Origin: Pseudoalteromonas undina | GTDB lineage: Bacteria > Pseudomonadota > Gammaproteobacteria > Enterobacterales > Alteromonadaceae | Direction: 5' to 3' | Assembly: GCF_000238275.3 (NCBI RefSeq) | Contig: NZ_AHCF03000004.1 | Location: 372,001-436,000, forward strand | Length of the DNA stretch: 64,000 nt | Part shown: positions 10,401 to 19,323 of the stretch, in pieces | How the letters are laid out: the number at the start of each line of letters is the position of its first letter | How positions within the stretch are numbered: position 1 is the first letter of the stretch | The notes under the pieces: generated by a model | What the model was told of the DNA's origin: nothing | Seen by the model: the letters and a program-made list of their open reading frames with translations, nothing else | Databases searched by the model: none | Program-made: the position numbers and the translations under genes

Positions 10401-10991
10401 ATAAGGAAACTCTATTTTACCGTACTCTCTATTCAACGAAATTTCAGACAGATACATTTCGCCATCAGAGAGTTTACTGCTGGCCGTAAAGTACTCTTGC
10501 GCTCCTTTATTTTGGAGCTTATTTAAATCTATAACCTCTACTGCACCCTGAACGCGATCAACCCTTACCAGTTCTTGTCCTTTTTTGTTGGTACTGATGA
10601 TTCTTAGCTGCTCGTAATCGGGGTTATTTTTTAAAAACGCTGCAAATATAATTTCAAGCCTTGTTTTCCATTGAGCATAGGTGGTGTTCTCTAGTGGGTC
10701 TACACCTTTGTTATTTGATGCCCTGGCTAAACCTTTGATTGGAGGGGTTGCGTGTAAAAAACGAATATCTCGACGGTAGTTTTCAATAACCTCTTGTGTT
10801 TGTGAATTAATAGATTGGTTTTTGTCTATTATTTCTAGTTCTACAGAGCCAAGTACTGAGCGCGATAAACTTGCTTCATTAATAATAATGGCTACAACAA
10901 TTAAGGTAATTATGGCGGATAAAGAAATAGGGAATAAAAGGGTGTAATTACTTACCTGACGAATTATCCTTTTCTTAAGATTTATTGGCAT
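7461..10991 (-). CDS. Large hybrid histidine kinase: PDC/Cache-PAS-HisKA-HATPase-REC(degenerate)-REC-HPt
   Basis: A 1176-aa membrane kinase. TM1 is at ~16-38 and an extracytoplasmic PDC/dCache sensor at ~45-330 (IALTDSNGYFLLHP is typical). TM2 is at ~335-358 and a PAS domain at ~370-480 (AVIGITNNGIVSSWNNAA). HisKA carries SAFISNISHEMRTPLNG, and HATPase_c shows NLVNNAIKFTE and GGTGLGL. The first receiver-like domain (~755-870) has DFILIEQDD where the phospho-Asp strand should be, so it looks inactive. The second receiver (~905-1030) is intact: VLIVDDNEIN and VFMDCQMPILNG. The C-terminal HPt shows LSHGLKGSSGDVGA. The ATG at 10991 is preceded by GGAGTAG. It is divergent from the REC-PAS-GGDEF-EAL gene, a possible partner in one phosphorelay (inference). 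Confidence 0.88.
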   Translation of the reverse strand: MPINLKKRIIRQVSNYTLLFPISLSAIITLIVVAIIINEASLSRSVLGSVELEIIDKNQSINSQTQEVIENYRRDIRFLHATPPIKGLARASNNKGVDPLENTTYAQWKTRLEIIFAAFLKNNPDYEQLRIISTNKKGQELVRVDRVQGAVEVIDLNKLQNKGAQEYFTASSKLSDGEMYLSEISLNREYGKIEFPYRPMLRLSMPIFDENQNRFGFIIINVNANNLISIISNSINSPFEIALTDSNGYFLLHPNKNFTFGKDLGSDISINNNYTFNPVANSSLSLIKPKSIAQTSYYTARKQITLALGEKQNFLSSHVLAPVEYIKNIEMERRTKLYTFLLILVILLTIILAFFNRSLRKSQELANARAQSEAIITGSSDAVIGITNNGIVSSWNNAATLMFKLGELEAIGKPINDLKIIDQLNFNEIIEKFTDGTRQFKQDASISNGSTKRYFSLSLSAIIDQFGMFIGIAIIARDVTKERTIENEIIKVNHELENKVAIRTKELKQASEVKSAFISNISHEMRTPLNGIVGTLNLIKKEPLSETQKNYLEMTEVSVSALSVLINDILDLSKIEAGKLELNFKEFNLIKLIESVCGSMAVKAQEKGLEFVLDVVNLKCKTITTDPHRFSQILTNLVNNAIKFTETGFIKVTAYCEQTSNDTVTVHVKVTDSGVGIAQENQNKLFTAFSQEDKSVASKFGGTGLGLSICRQLCSLLGGEISFESEKSLGSSFHIKLTLSNDDTTHYSFAPRLKNKSFAIVTKNNELADSINNLIAAFSGNSFSAEQLQQSLVSDDIKNVSLPDFILIEQDDTLLKRLDEMWPTIANHHVIKVILLANRGYPQIKTRHVQASLLSKPILISEFLKTVADERSLEDKISAGSSNININKRRESDSVKTDNSDFKGAHVLIVDDNEINIEVAAGILSCLSLEIDTASNGQQAVEKLVNSVANNHQYHCVFMDCQMPILNGYDAAKQIRAGEAAPQNIDIPIVAMTANAMMGERQKCLDAGMSDYITKPISAEVLVATATKWLSSTFIKEAPLENNQLNEINKPISDTLDSQSLPDWDKDNALSRLLNNEELLIKVCELYLQSTPMKLEELEDAINNNNLSQISKLSHGLKGSSGDVGAANLHKLFDELEVMASENAMGSMKNKLELIQTSYKKLESTINSYLEIQPSS

Positions 10992-11246
10992 CCACTACTC
11001 CAATTAAAGACCAGCCATTATTTAGCTACCATAAACTTAGAGAGCTATAGGTAATTTATCAAGTTTTACTTTTAATAAAGAGTTTTGTTTTGTATTCATT
11101 TATCTCAAATTTAGAACTCTACAAACCCTTTTTGATTGACGCTAATAATATAATGCTTAAGTATATATTTTAGGTAATTGGTGGAGGTTTGGGTTAACTA
11201 AGCTAGGCTTTATGTGCATTTGTTTAATTTTTTATGGGAAGTGATT

Positions 11247-13349
11247 GTGTTAACCACTGTAGATCAAAGCTTTGCGCATCGAGTACTTATTGTTGATGAT
11301 GAACCCACTAGTTTAATGATTTTAGAGGGAGCTTTATCAGATATTGCAGAAGTTATATGTAGCGATACTGGTTTTGGCGCCATTGAAAAAGCACAGCAGT
11401 TCTTACCAGAAATTATTTTATTAGATATTGAATTACCTGATATTAGCGGGTTAGAAGTGTGTAAACGCTTAAAAAACGATCCCAAAACTAGTGGTGTAAC
11501 AGTAATATTTATTACCTCCCATAATGAGAGTAAGTTTGAGCATTTGTCTTTAGAGTTGGGTGGGATTGACTATATACAAAAGCCCGTTGATCTTAAGGTA
11601 TGCCGCTTGCGCGTTGGCAATCATCTAAAACTAAAAACACAAGAGCAACAACTAAAACATTCACAGCGTTTACTTGCTATTGAATCAGAAAGATTGCGCG
11701 TAACGCTCAACTCGATTGGCGACGCAGTTATAGCAACAGACAAAGACGAAAAAATAACGTTTATGAACCCGATTGCAGAGATGATGACCGGTTGGGTAAT
11801 GCATGAAGCAGTTGGTAATCATATTTCAGAGGTTATGCAACTACGGGATGCAACCACAAAGCACAAAAGCCTTAATCCAATTTCTATTGCTTTAAAAGAG
11901 CAGCGAAGAGTAGCTATGGCGCTTAATTGCCAATTAACGAGCTTAAATGGCAGAATTCATCGGGTTGAGGATTCTGCTTCCCCCATCAGAGATGAAAAGG
12001 GGAATATTATTGGCGCGATTATAGTTTTTCATGATGTGAGCGAGTCGATTGCGATGGCTGTTAAGATGAGCCATTTAGCAAACCATGACCAATTAACCGA
12101 TTTACCCAATCGAATTTTATTACATGATCGCGTTGCGCATGCTTGTCAGGTATCTGTGCGTAATGGTTTTTTAGTGGCGTTAATGTTAATTGATATTGAT
12201 CATTTTAAATATTTAAATGATACAGAGGGACACCATGTTGGCGACCAAATCATAAAACTGGTTGCTAAACGACTTGAATCTATTGTTGATTTAAATACGA
12301 CCTTGGCCCGTGTTGGCGGGGATGAATTTGTATTGTTGCTCCCAGATATTAAATCGCCGTGTCATGTTGATGCTGTTGCATCTGATATTTTGTATGCAAT
12401 GCATCAACCTTTTCGTGTTGATGGAAGAGAGTTTAATTTAACTATAAGCGTGGGAATTAGTATTAATCCAACGGATTCTGATTCTGCCGAATTAATGATG
12501 TCGCATGCTGATGCAGCAATGTATAAAGCCAAAGAGCACGGTAGAGATAGATTTTGTTATTTTTCAGATGACTTAGAACATGAGTTTCATCAACGTCAAA
12601 ATATAGATAAGATTTTAAGAAATGCACTTGAAAATGACACGTTGGAAGTTCACTTTCAGCCCAAACTTAGCCTAAAAAATAAATTAATTATAGGCGCTGA
12701 GGCGTTAGTAAGGTTAAGAGATGAGGAGGGGAGTTTAATATCTCCGTTACACTTTATTCCATTAGCTGAAGAGACTGGTTTAATTAATAAGTTGGGTCAT
12801 AGCGTTTTAAAACAAAGCTGCAGAGCGGCTAAACGCTGGCTAGATAAAGGCCATCCAATTAAAGTTGCTGTTAATGTGGCGGCTAAACAATTTACAGATC
12901 CTAAATTTATAGAAAGCGTAGCGCAAATACTTGAGGATACTGAGCTTCCTAGTGGTTATCTTGAATTAGAGGTGACAGAAAGCGCTTTAATGAGTGATTT
13001 TGATGAAACAAGTAGAATATTAAACGGACTTTCAAACCTTGGTTTGAGCATAGCGATAGATGACTTTGGAACGGGTTATTCGAGCTTGTCGTATTTAAAA
13101 CTATTCCCTGTTGATGTATTAAAGATTGACCAGTCATTTGTTAAAGATATGGTTGATGATAAGCAAAGCCTAGATATAGTGAAAGCAATTACCCATTTAG
13201 CGCATTCATTGAATTTGAGGATAGTTGGTGAAGGCATTGAAACTCAAGCACAGCTAGATACACTTATTTCGCTTGAGTGTGAAGAAGGGCAAGGGTTTTT
13301 GTTTAGCAAGGCTTTACCTGAAAATGAATTTGAAAATCTCATTTTCTGA
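11247..13349 (+). CDS. Response regulator with PAS, GGDEF and EAL domains (c-di-GMP turnover)
   Basis: About 700 aa. The receiver (~8-125) has VLIVDDEPTS, EIILLDIELPD (phospho-Asp) and YIQKPVD. PAS (~145-265) carries DAVIATDKDEKITFMNP. The GGDEF domain has an intact RVGGDEFVLLLPD. The EAL domain has intact GAEALVRLRDEEG, DDFGTGYSSLSYL, KIDQSFV and EGIETQ. Both cyclase and phosphodiesterase motifs look functional, so the net direction of c-di-GMP change cannot be read. No ATG suits the N-terminus. I favour the GTG at 11247 with GGGAA six bases upstream; an in-frame GTG at 11214 would add 11 residues. It is divergent from the large hybrid kinase, a likely phosphodonor. Confidence 0.85.
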   Translation: MLTTVDQSFAHRVLIVDDEPTSLMILEGALSDIAEVICSDTGFGAIEKAQQFLPEIILLDIELPDISGLEVCKRLKNDPKTSGVTVIFITSHNESKFEHLSLELGGIDYIQKPVDLKVCRLRVGNHLKLKTQEQQLKHSQRLLAIESERLRVTLNSIGDAVIATDKDEKITFMNPIAEMMTGWVMHEAVGNHISEVMQLRDATTKHKSLNPISIALKEQRRVAMALNCQLTSLNGRIHRVEDSASPIRDEKGNIIGAIIVFHDVSESIAMAVKMSHLANHDQLTDLPNRILLHDRVAHACQVSVRNGFLVALMLIDIDHFKYLNDTEGHHVGDQIIKLVAKRLESIVDLNTTLARVGGDEFVLLLPDIKSPCHVDAVASDILYAMHQPFRVDGREFNLTISVGISINPTDSDSAELMMSHADAAMYKAKEHGRDRFCYFSDDLEHEFHQRQNIDKILRNALENDTLEVHFQPKLSLKNKLIIGAEALVRLRDEEGSLISPLHFIPLAEETGLINKLGHSVLKQSCRAAKRWLDKGHPIKVAVNVAAKQFTDPKFIESVAQILEDTELPSGYLELEVTESALMSDFDETSRILNGLSNLGLSIAIDDFGTGYSSLSYLKLFPVDVLKIDQSFVKDMVDDKQSLDIVKAITHLAHSLNLRIVGEGIETQAQLDTLISLECEEGQGFLFSKALPENEFENLIF

Positions 13350-13443
13350 TGGCTACCTTTAGTGCTCAGTGTAACTAGTATTTTTAATTTTAAGATAGCT
13401 CACATTCAATTATTTTAACTTCTTACCTTGGGTAATCTTAAAA

Positions 13444-13471
13444 ATCGATTGTTTTAATCTAAACAATCAAT
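13444..13471. promoter_or_regulatory. Inverted repeat upstream of ahpC (OxyR-like operator candidate)
   Basis: Perfect 8-bp arms GATTGTTT (13447-13454) and AAACAATC (13461-13468) around a 6-bp spacer extend to 10 of 11 matching positions. The repeat lies ~95 bp before the ahpC ATG. OxyR classically controls ahpCF, and operators of this length and dyad symmetry are expected, but the bases fit the E. coli OxyR consensus only loosely. Confidence 0.45.
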
Positions 13472-13565
13472 TTTATTTAATTCCTCAATAGCCTTATTGT
13501 ATTAATCAAGCCAACGCACAGGGCGTTAACTTTTTTAAATACACTAAACATAAATGAGGAATACT

Positions 13566-14135
13566 ATGAGCACTTCATTGATTAACACAAAATTACAACC
13601 TTTCAATGCAACAGCTTACCACAATGGTGACTTTGTAGAACTCACTGAAAAAGACGTATTAGGTAAGTGGTCTATCTTTTTCTTTTACCCAGCAGATTTC
13701 ACATTTGTATGCCCAACTGAATTAGGTGACCTTGCAGATCATTATGCACAGCTACAAGAAATGGGCGTAGAGGTTTACTCGGTATCAACAGATACGCACT
13801 TTACTCACAAAGCTTGGCATGACACGTCAGACACTATCGGTAAAATTACTTACCCAATGATTGGCGACCCAACAGGACGCATTACACGTAACTTTGGTGT
13901 AATGATTGAAGATGATGGTTTAGCTCTTCGCGGTACATTTGTAATGAACCCAGAGGGTGAAATCAAAGTTGTTGAAACGCATGATTTAGGTATTGGTCGT
14001 AGTGCTAAAGAACTTGTTCGTAAAGTACAAGCCGCACAATACATTGCCACGCATGACGGCGAAGTATGTCCTGCATCTTGGCAGCCAGGTGAAGACACAT
14101 TAGCACCTTCACTAGACCTAGTTGGTAAGATTTAA
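13566..14135 (+). CDS. ahpC: Alkyl hydroperoxide reductase subunit C (2-Cys peroxiredoxin)
   Basis: A 189-aa cytoplasmic peroxiredoxin that reduces H2O2 and organic peroxides using electrons from AhpF. It matches E. coli AhpC along its length: SLINTKLQPFNATAYHNG, the peroxidatic cysteine in FYPADFTFVCPTELGDLADH, YSVSTDTHFTHKAWH, and the resolving cysteine in HDGEVCPASW, ending LAPSLDLVGKI. The start is set at 13566 rather than at an in-frame ATG 12 bases upstream because that upstream ATG lies inside the TGAGGA ribosome site. It is the first gene of an ahpC-ahpF pair and is probably under peroxide control. Confidence 0.96.
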   Translation: MSTSLINTKLQPFNATAYHNGDFVELTEKDVLGKWSIFFFYPADFTFVCPTELGDLADHYAQLQEMGVEVYSVSTDTHFTHKAWHDTSDTIGKITYPMIGDPTGRITRNFGVMIEDDGLALRGTFVMNPEGEIKVVETHDLGIGRSAKELVRKVQAAQYIATHDGEVCPASWQPGEDTLAPSLDLVGKI

Positions 14136-14177
14136 ACCTTACCTTCATTAAATTTAGAGTAGCACATAACTCTAATA

Positions 14178-14202
14178 CCAGTGAGCCTACTTGGCTCACT
14201 GG
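14178..14202 (+). other. ahpC-ahpF intercistronic hairpin
   Basis: Perfect 10-bp stem CCAGTGAGCC / GGCTCACTGG with a 5-nt loop, 42 bp after the ahpC stop and without a U-tract. It is more likely an mRNA-stabilising or processing hairpin, allowing more AhpC than AhpF, than a full terminator (inference). Confidence 0.6.
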
Positions 14203-14296
14203 GCACTCTCCCACGCCATCACTCTTTTCTAAAATTCGCACATGCACTGATGGCATGGGGGTTCTGCTGTTTTATTTTTCCGTAAGGGGCTAAGCC

Positions 14297-15874
14297 ATGT
14301 TAGACAACAACATAAAGAACCAATTAAAAAGCCATTTTGAATCGCTGACTCAGCCTGTTGAGCTGCTTATCGCCTTGGATGACAGCAAAAAATCAACAGA
14401 AGTAGAAAGTTTAGCGAATGATTTAGCATCACTAAGCGATAAGTTTAGTGTAAGTAACAATCCAGATACTTCGGCACGCAGACCTTCAATGGTGGTGCAT
14501 TCGCCACAAAAAAATACTCATATTACCTTTGCAGGGGTACCTATGGGTCATGAATTTACTAGTTTAGTGTTAGCGCTATTACATACGGGGGGGCACCCTA
14601 GTAAAGCCAGTCAAGAAGATATTGAACAAATACAAACACTTGAGCAAACACTCAATTTTGAAGTGTATATTAGTTTGAGCTGCCAAACCTGCCCGCAAGT
14701 GGTTCAAGCGCTAAATACAATGGCTGCTACAAATAGCAATATCAAAGCCACCATGATTGATGGTGCTCTGTTTCAAGATGAAGTAGAACAACGAAATATA
14801 TTGGCTGTACCCGCTGTTTACTTAAACGGAGAGCCTTTTAGCCAAGGGGCAATGAGCCTAACCGATATTTTAAATAAAGTTGATAGCAAAGGTGCACAGC
14901 GCCAAGCCAAAGCATTGAATGAAAAATCAGTGTTTGATGTTCTTGTCGTCGGTGGTGGGCCAGCAGGTGCTTCGGCAGCTATTTATTCTGCACGTAAAGG
15001 GCTAAATACGGGGGTGGTTGCCGATCGATTTGGTGGCCAGGTAGCTGACACATTGGCCATTGAAAACTTTATTTCGGTAAAAGCAACCGAAGGGCCAAAA
15101 ATGGTGGCTCAGCTTGAAGAGCATGTTAAAGAATATGATGTTGATGTAATGCACAACCAACGCGCGGAAAATTTGCAAAAAGGCAGTAATGGCTATGACA
15201 TTACTTTAGAAAATGGCGCTGTATTACAAGCTAAATCACTTGTGCTAGCAACCGGTGCACGCTGGCGTGAAATGAATGTACCTGGCGAGCAACAATATAA
15301 AGGCCACGGCGTTGCATACTGCCCGCATTGTGATGGCCCATTATTTAAAGGCAAACCTGTTGCTGTAATAGGTGGCGGTAACTCAGGTATTGAAGCGGCT
15401 ATTGATTTAGCTAACATTGTAGAGCATGTAACGGTGCTTGAATTTGCCGATGCGTTACGTGCCGACGAAGTACTTATTCGTAAAGCAAATAGCTTAAAAA
15501 ACATTACTATTATTAAAAATGCACAAACTACTGAAGTACTCGGTGATGGTAACAAAGTAATAGGCCTTAATTATACCGATCGTGTTTCTGGAGAAAGTAA
15601 GGAGCTAGTTTTAGCCGGTATATTTGTACAAATTGGTTTGATACCGAACACCGAATGGTTAAAAGAGAGTGACCTTGAGCTTAGTCAATTTGGTGAAATA
15701 CTCATTGATGCTAAAGGTGCAACGTCGTTACCAGGTATATACGGGGCGGGCGATGCGACCAATACGCCATTTAAGCAAATTATTATTGCTATGGGCGCCG
15801 GAGCAACTGCTAGCTTAGGAGCTTTTGACTACTTAATTCGCCAAACACCCGATGCAGAGCAAAATGCTGCTTAA
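14297..15874 (+). CDS. ahpF: Alkyl hydroperoxide reductase subunit F (NADH:peroxiredoxin reductase)
   Basis: A 525-aa flavoprotein disulfide reductase that recycles AhpC with NADH. The N-terminal double thioredoxin-like domain (~1-200) has the redox pair CQTC in [14 protein letters not shown]. The thioredoxin-reductase-like part has [19 protein letters not shown] (FAD), [13 protein letters not shown] (active CxxC), [16 protein letters not shown] (NAD) and the C-terminal [16 protein letters not shown] motif. Length equals the family norm (~520). An AAGGGG ribosome site lies 8 bases before the ATG. It is downstream of ahpC, and a terminator follows at 15935. Confidence 0.96.
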   Translation: MLDNNIKNQLKSHFESLTQPVELLIALDDSKKSTEVESLANDLASLSDKFSVSNNPDTSARRPSMVVHSPQKNTHITFAGVPMGHEFTSLVLALLHTGGHPSKASQEDIEQIQTLEQTLNFEVYISLSCQTCPQVVQALNTMAATNSNIKATMIDGALFQDEVEQRNILAVPAVYLNGEPFSQGAMSLTDILNKVDSKGAQRQAKALNEKSVFDVLVVGGGPAGASAAIYSARKGLNTGVVADRFGGQVADTLAIENFISVKATEGPKMVAQLEEHVKEYDVDVMHNQRAENLQKGSNGYDITLENGAVLQAKSLVLATGARWREMNVPGEQQYKGHGVAYCPHCDGPLFKGKPVAVIGGGNSGIEAAIDLANIVEHVTVLEFADALRADEVLIRKANSLKNITIIKNAQTTEVLGDGNKVIGLNYTDRVSGESKELVLAGIFVQIGLIPNTEWLKESDLELSQFGEILIDAKGATSLPGIYGAGDATNTPFKQIIIAMGAGATASLGAFDYLIRQTPDAEQNAA

Positions 15875-15901
15875 TAGCGTTTTAGCGTAAGCCTCTTGAT
15901 A

Positions 15902-15963
15902 AAACAGCTCTCACCCATAGCTGTTTGTTCACCCAAGCCGCCCTCTCCAAAGGCGGCTTTTTT
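15902..15963 (+). terminator. ahpF terminator region (two hairpins)
   Basis: A first hairpin AAACAGCT...AGCTGTTT (15902-15926) is followed by a strong intrinsic terminator: AAGCCGCC / GGCGGCTT arms (15935-15942 and 15952-15959) and TTTT. It ends ahpCF transcription just before the convergent DUF3185 gene. Confidence 0.85.
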
Positions 15964-15968
15964 GTGTG

Positions 15969-16160
15969 TTATTTAAGTCGGGTAAGGCCTACTAAAATAC
16001 AAACTGCGCCACCAATAAAGCCAAGCCATGCTTCTACTGGGGTTTCGCCATTGAATGCACGAGTAACTTGTGAAGCTGCAGAATCGTAAACATCATAACC
16101 CCACATACCAAGTGCTACGCCAATAACAATAAGTACAATACCAATGATTTTATTTGTCAT
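15969..16160 (-). CDS. DUF3185 family small membrane protein
   Basis: A 63-aa protein with two membrane segments, IIGIVLIVIGVALGMWGYDVY and WLGFIGGAVCILVGLTRLK, joined by a short polar loop containing SAASQVTRAFNGETP. This is the usual size and pattern of DUF3185. It is in the inner membrane; its function is unknown. It is convergent with ahpF and sits just upstream of a hybrid kinase gene transcribed the other way round the intergenic gap. An AAAGGATC ribosome site precedes its ATG. Confidence 0.78.
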   Translation of the reverse strand: MTNKIIGIVLIVIGVALGMWGYDVYDSAASQVTRAFNGETPVEAWLGFIGGAVCILVGLTRLK

Positions 16161-16209
16161 AATGATCCTTTGTGTTTTTAGTGCAAATTAATCTGGGCGA
16201 CACTCGTTG

Positions 16210-18234
16210 TTATAATGTGGCTACGCCCAGTCTTTTTAGTGTATTTGTAATTGCTTCTTCTATCGCTGGCAGTTTAAACGGTTTGGCTATAAACATATCC
16301 ATGCCTGCTTGCTTACAGTTTAGTTTATCTTGTGAGGATGCATTAGCAGTTAACGCCACAATATAAGTTTCTTGCGAGTCACAGATACCTTGTGCCTTTA
16401 GTTGCTTGGTGGCTTCAAAACCATCCATGATAGGCATAATGCAATCCATAAAAATAAGGTCAAAATGCTTTTGTTTGCATTTTAACAGGGCATCTTGGCC
16501 GTCAATAGCAAAGTCTGATTTTATATTAAATTTATCCAGTGCTGATTCTAATACCAGGCGATTTATTTCGTTATCATCAACCACCAAAACCGAGAGCTTA
16601 TTACTATGGTTATTAATAAATTTAAGGCTAGGTTTTTGTGTTTGTTGTTTACCACGCTCAATTGGGATAGTTAAGGTAAAACATGTGCCCACGTTAACCT
16701 CACTGGTTACCTCAATTTTGCCATTCATAAAACCAACGAGCTCTTTAACTATGGCTAAGCCTAACCCGGTGCCACCTTTATTGTTGTTAGCATCAACCTC
16801 TTGGGTAAAAGGCTTAAATAATGAGTTTAAATACGTTTTACTCATGCCGCGACCCGTATCGGTTATTTTAATTGTAAGTAAAGGGCGCTTTGTATCTAAT
16901 GCTAACTGTGAATCGAGCGAAACAGAACCACGCTCTGTAAATTTTAATGCGTTACTCAGTAAATTAGAGACAATTTGGCTTAATCGAGAGGTGTCGCAGT
17001 ATACCCAAACATCATTAGGAATGAGGTTAGTGGCTCGTAGTTCAATGTTTTTATTGCTAAACAATACCGAATATAAAGAAACCAAATCGGTAAATACCGT
17101 TTTAAGCAACGAGTGATGAGGTTCCAGTTTTAATTCACCATGATTTATTTTTGAAAAATCGAGTACTTCATTGATAATACTTAATAATATATCAGCACTT
17201 CGTAGGGCAATTTTAATTTTTTCAGCCCGCTTGTCATAATCATGTTCATCTATGAGTGTCGCTAACATACCCGTAATACCATTGAGCGGAGTGCGTAGCT
17301 CATGACTAATTTTTGCAAACAGCATACTTCTATCTTTTAATAGCTGTTCAGCAAGTGCTTTTTTTTGTTTTAACTCTTCGCGTAGCTTAACGGCTTCGGT
17401 TATATCTTGAAAAGTGCCAAATAATCGCACACATTGGCCGTTATTAAACTCGGCCTCACCAAAAGTCGACACCCAAATGCTTTGCTGTTTAGCGGTAACA
17501 ATTTCCAGCTCTAAGTGCCATTTATCACCCGTAGATATTGCCTTTTCTACCGCTTTATTAATACTGTCTCGGCTTTTACCTGCTTTATAAAATTCAATGG
17601 CTTTTTCTATATCTGGAGTATAGTGTTCTTCGGCTTGATGAATACGTCGAGTTTGTTGGCTCCAAAAAATAGTATTTTCTATTAGGTCGACTTCCCATGT
17701 ACCTATATTTGCTACGTTTTCAAGCTTTAATAAAGTGTCACTATTTTTAGTGAGATTGGCTTTATCCTGATTGCGCGCCAATTCCGAGCCTAACCACTGC
17801 GCTAATAATTCAATATAATCATAGGCTTCATCGCTAAAAGGAGCGCATTCTTGAGCAGATGAAAAGTTAACAGTTCCAAATACGTCTTTGCCTATTCGTA
17901 TAGGCGCACCAATGTACGCTTCTAATTGGAAATTAATATAGCATGGATGATTTGCAATACTACTTTGCGACGCATTATGAAATGCGAGTGCAGAGTTGGC
18001 CGACAAGGTATGCGTGCAATAGGTGCCGTTTAATTCAAACTCTGTACCAATTGCAAGAGAATTGTCAGGGGTGATGGCATGTAAAACAATATAAGAATCA
18101 TTTTTTACGCGGCTGATAATAGCTAAGTCGAGTTGAAAAACATCGAGCCCAAAAGCAAGTAAGTCTGCAATTTTTTGATCAAAGCTTAGCTGCTGATCTG
18201 AGACTATATTATGAAAGCATCGAAGAAAATTCAC
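16210..18234 (-). CDS. Soluble hybrid histidine kinase: GAF-PAS-HisKA-HATPase-REC
   Basis: About 674 aa with no transmembrane segment, so probably a cytoplasmic sensor. GAF (~15-155) includes YCTHTLSANSALAFHNA and GAPIRIGKDVFGTVNF. PAS (~160-290) carries VANIGTWEVDLIENTIFWS. HisKA has SMLFAKISHELRTPLNG, and HATPase_c shows NLLSNALKFTE, DTGRGMS and GGTGLGLAIV. The C-terminal receiver has LVVDDNEINR and IFMDCIMPIMDG. There is no ATG at the N-terminus. I prefer the GTG at 18234, preceded by AAGG at a good distance; the GTG at 18285 would add 17 residues of no obvious domain. The cognate output protein is not adjacent. Confidence 0.83.
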   Translation of the reverse strand: MNFLRCFHNIVSDQQLSFDQKIADLLAFGLDVFQLDLAIISRVKNDSYIVLHAITPDNSLAIGTEFELNGTYCTHTLSANSALAFHNASQSSIANHPCYINFQLEAYIGAPIRIGKDVFGTVNFSSAQECAPFSDEAYDYIELLAQWLGSELARNQDKANLTKNSDTLLKLENVANIGTWEVDLIENTIFWSQQTRRIHQAEEHYTPDIEKAIEFYKAGKSRDSINKAVEKAISTGDKWHLELEIVTAKQQSIWVSTFGEAEFNNGQCVRLFGTFQDITEAVKLREELKQKKALAEQLLKDRSMLFAKISHELRTPLNGITGMLATLIDEHDYDKRAEKIKIALRSADILLSIINEVLDFSKINHGELKLEPHHSLLKTVFTDLVSLYSVLFSNKNIELRATNLIPNDVWVYCDTSRLSQIVSNLLSNALKFTERGSVSLDSQLALDTKRPLLTIKITDTGRGMSKTYLNSLFKPFTQEVDANNNKGGTGLGLAIVKELVGFMNGKIEVTSEVNVGTCFTLTIPIERGKQQTQKPSLKFINNHSNKLSVLVVDDNEINRLVLESALDKFNIKSDFAIDGQDALLKCKQKHFDLIFMDCIMPIMDGFEATKQLKAQGICDSQETYIVALTANASSQDKLNCKQAGMDMFIAKPFKLPAIEEAITNTLKRLGVATL

Positions 18235-18439
18235 AAAAACCCTTAATTTATTTGGTGTGTACACAAAATTTAATGCAAAAAACACGCCTAAATTTAATCT
18301 GTTTTTTGCAATACGACGGGGAACACATCGTTCTTTATTACATTACCCCGTTGGTTTAAAAATTAATAGCTGGAGTAAGCTGTAAATTCAAAGGTTATAT
18401 CACTGTATACTTCTTATAGGTTGATTTTATAGCTTATGT

Positions 18440-19291
18440 TCATTTCTCACGCAACCTAGGGCTACCTAGGTAAGTTTTAGCTTCACTTATGCCCATTTGA
18501 TAGCCTGAATTGAGTATAGCTAGATTTTTAGTGGTGCGGCCGACTTTAAACCCTGCTGGTGGAGCAATAATATTTATTTTGCAATCCGGTGGAGCATTAT
18601 GCAAAAAATCAATACTGTCATTATATTTTTTAGAACGCAGTATGGCCGCCTCTGCAAGCGCTGGGGTATCTTTATAGAGTTGTTTGGTTAACCACGGAAC
18701 TTTGTTATCTTTTTTACGATAGCCTAAAGGTTGAGAAAGGATAACTGTTATTTCTGATGCCCCCATTTCATAAGCTTTTTTTACCGGAATAGAATCTGCA
18801 ACGCCGCCATCGGTCATGGCGATCCCGTTTATTGTTGGATAATCCCGATAAGCTATTGGTATAGCGCAAGAGGCTTTTAATTGCTCTACCATTTCGCTAC
18901 CTGTTGCTTGTAAGTAATGAGCTTGTCCAGATTCGATTGCCGTTGCAACAATATAAAAGTCGTGAGGGGATTGCGAGAATTCGTCGGTATTTAAAGGAAT
19001 TTCACGTACTGTTTCTTGCCAAAGCCAGTCTAAATCAAACAAGTGTCCACCTTTAACAAATCGTGGCAAGTTAATAAATTCAGGCCTACAGGAATAATCA
19101 GTGATTACTTTGTAGTTTCGGGTTGCTTGCTTACATAAATACGCAGCAACATTTGTAGCACCAGCTGATACACCAAAATAGCTGGTAAAAGGTTGATATC
19201 CCTGCTCTAAAAACTCATCAAGTACACCTGCGGCAAAAATACCGCGCATGGCACCGCCCTCAACCACTAATGCGTGCTGGGTATTGTTCAT
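18440..19291 (-). CDS. Patatin-like phospholipase (YjjU/RssA type)
   Basis: A 283-aa serine lipid hydrolase. The oxyanion-hole motif LVVEGGAMRGIFAAGVLDEF is at the N-terminus. The nucleophile elbow is GVSAG (Ser), and the catalytic Asp is in TDGGVADSIPV. No signal peptide is present, so it acts in the cytoplasm or at the inner-membrane face. The start is placed at the ATG at 19291, which has GGAAG seven bases upstream; two upstream in-frame starts lack a usable ribosome site. Just upstream lies a fragment of an AraC-type regulator on the same strand. Confidence 0.85.
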   Translation of the reverse strand: MNNTQHALVVEGGAMRGIFAAGVLDEFLEQGYQPFTSYFGVSAGATNVAAYLCKQATRNYKVITDYSCRPEFINLPRFVKGGHLFDLDWLWQETVREIPLNTDEFSQSPHDFYIVATAIESGQAHYLQATGSEMVEQLKASCAIPIAYRDYPTINGIAMTDGGVADSIPVKKAYEMGASEITVILSQPLGYRKKDNKVPWLTKQLYKDTPALAEAAILRSKKYNDSIDFLHNAPPDCKINIIAPPAGFKVGRTTKNLAILNSGYQMGISEAKTYLGSPRLREK

Positions 19292-19323
19292 ATTAACTTC
19301 CATCCTTTGACAATGCACTTATG

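Noticed and set aside
11212-11244. Ten-codon ATG frame just before the REC-PAS-GGDEF-EAL gene as a leader peptide
   Set aside because: The nearest GGAGG is about 25 bases away and the peptide has no regulatory codon run; a chance frame is more likely.
16406-17116. 236-codon plus-strand open frame inside the GAF-PAS hybrid kinase gene
   Set aside because: Antisense to conserved kinase and receiver motifs; translation has no recognisable features.
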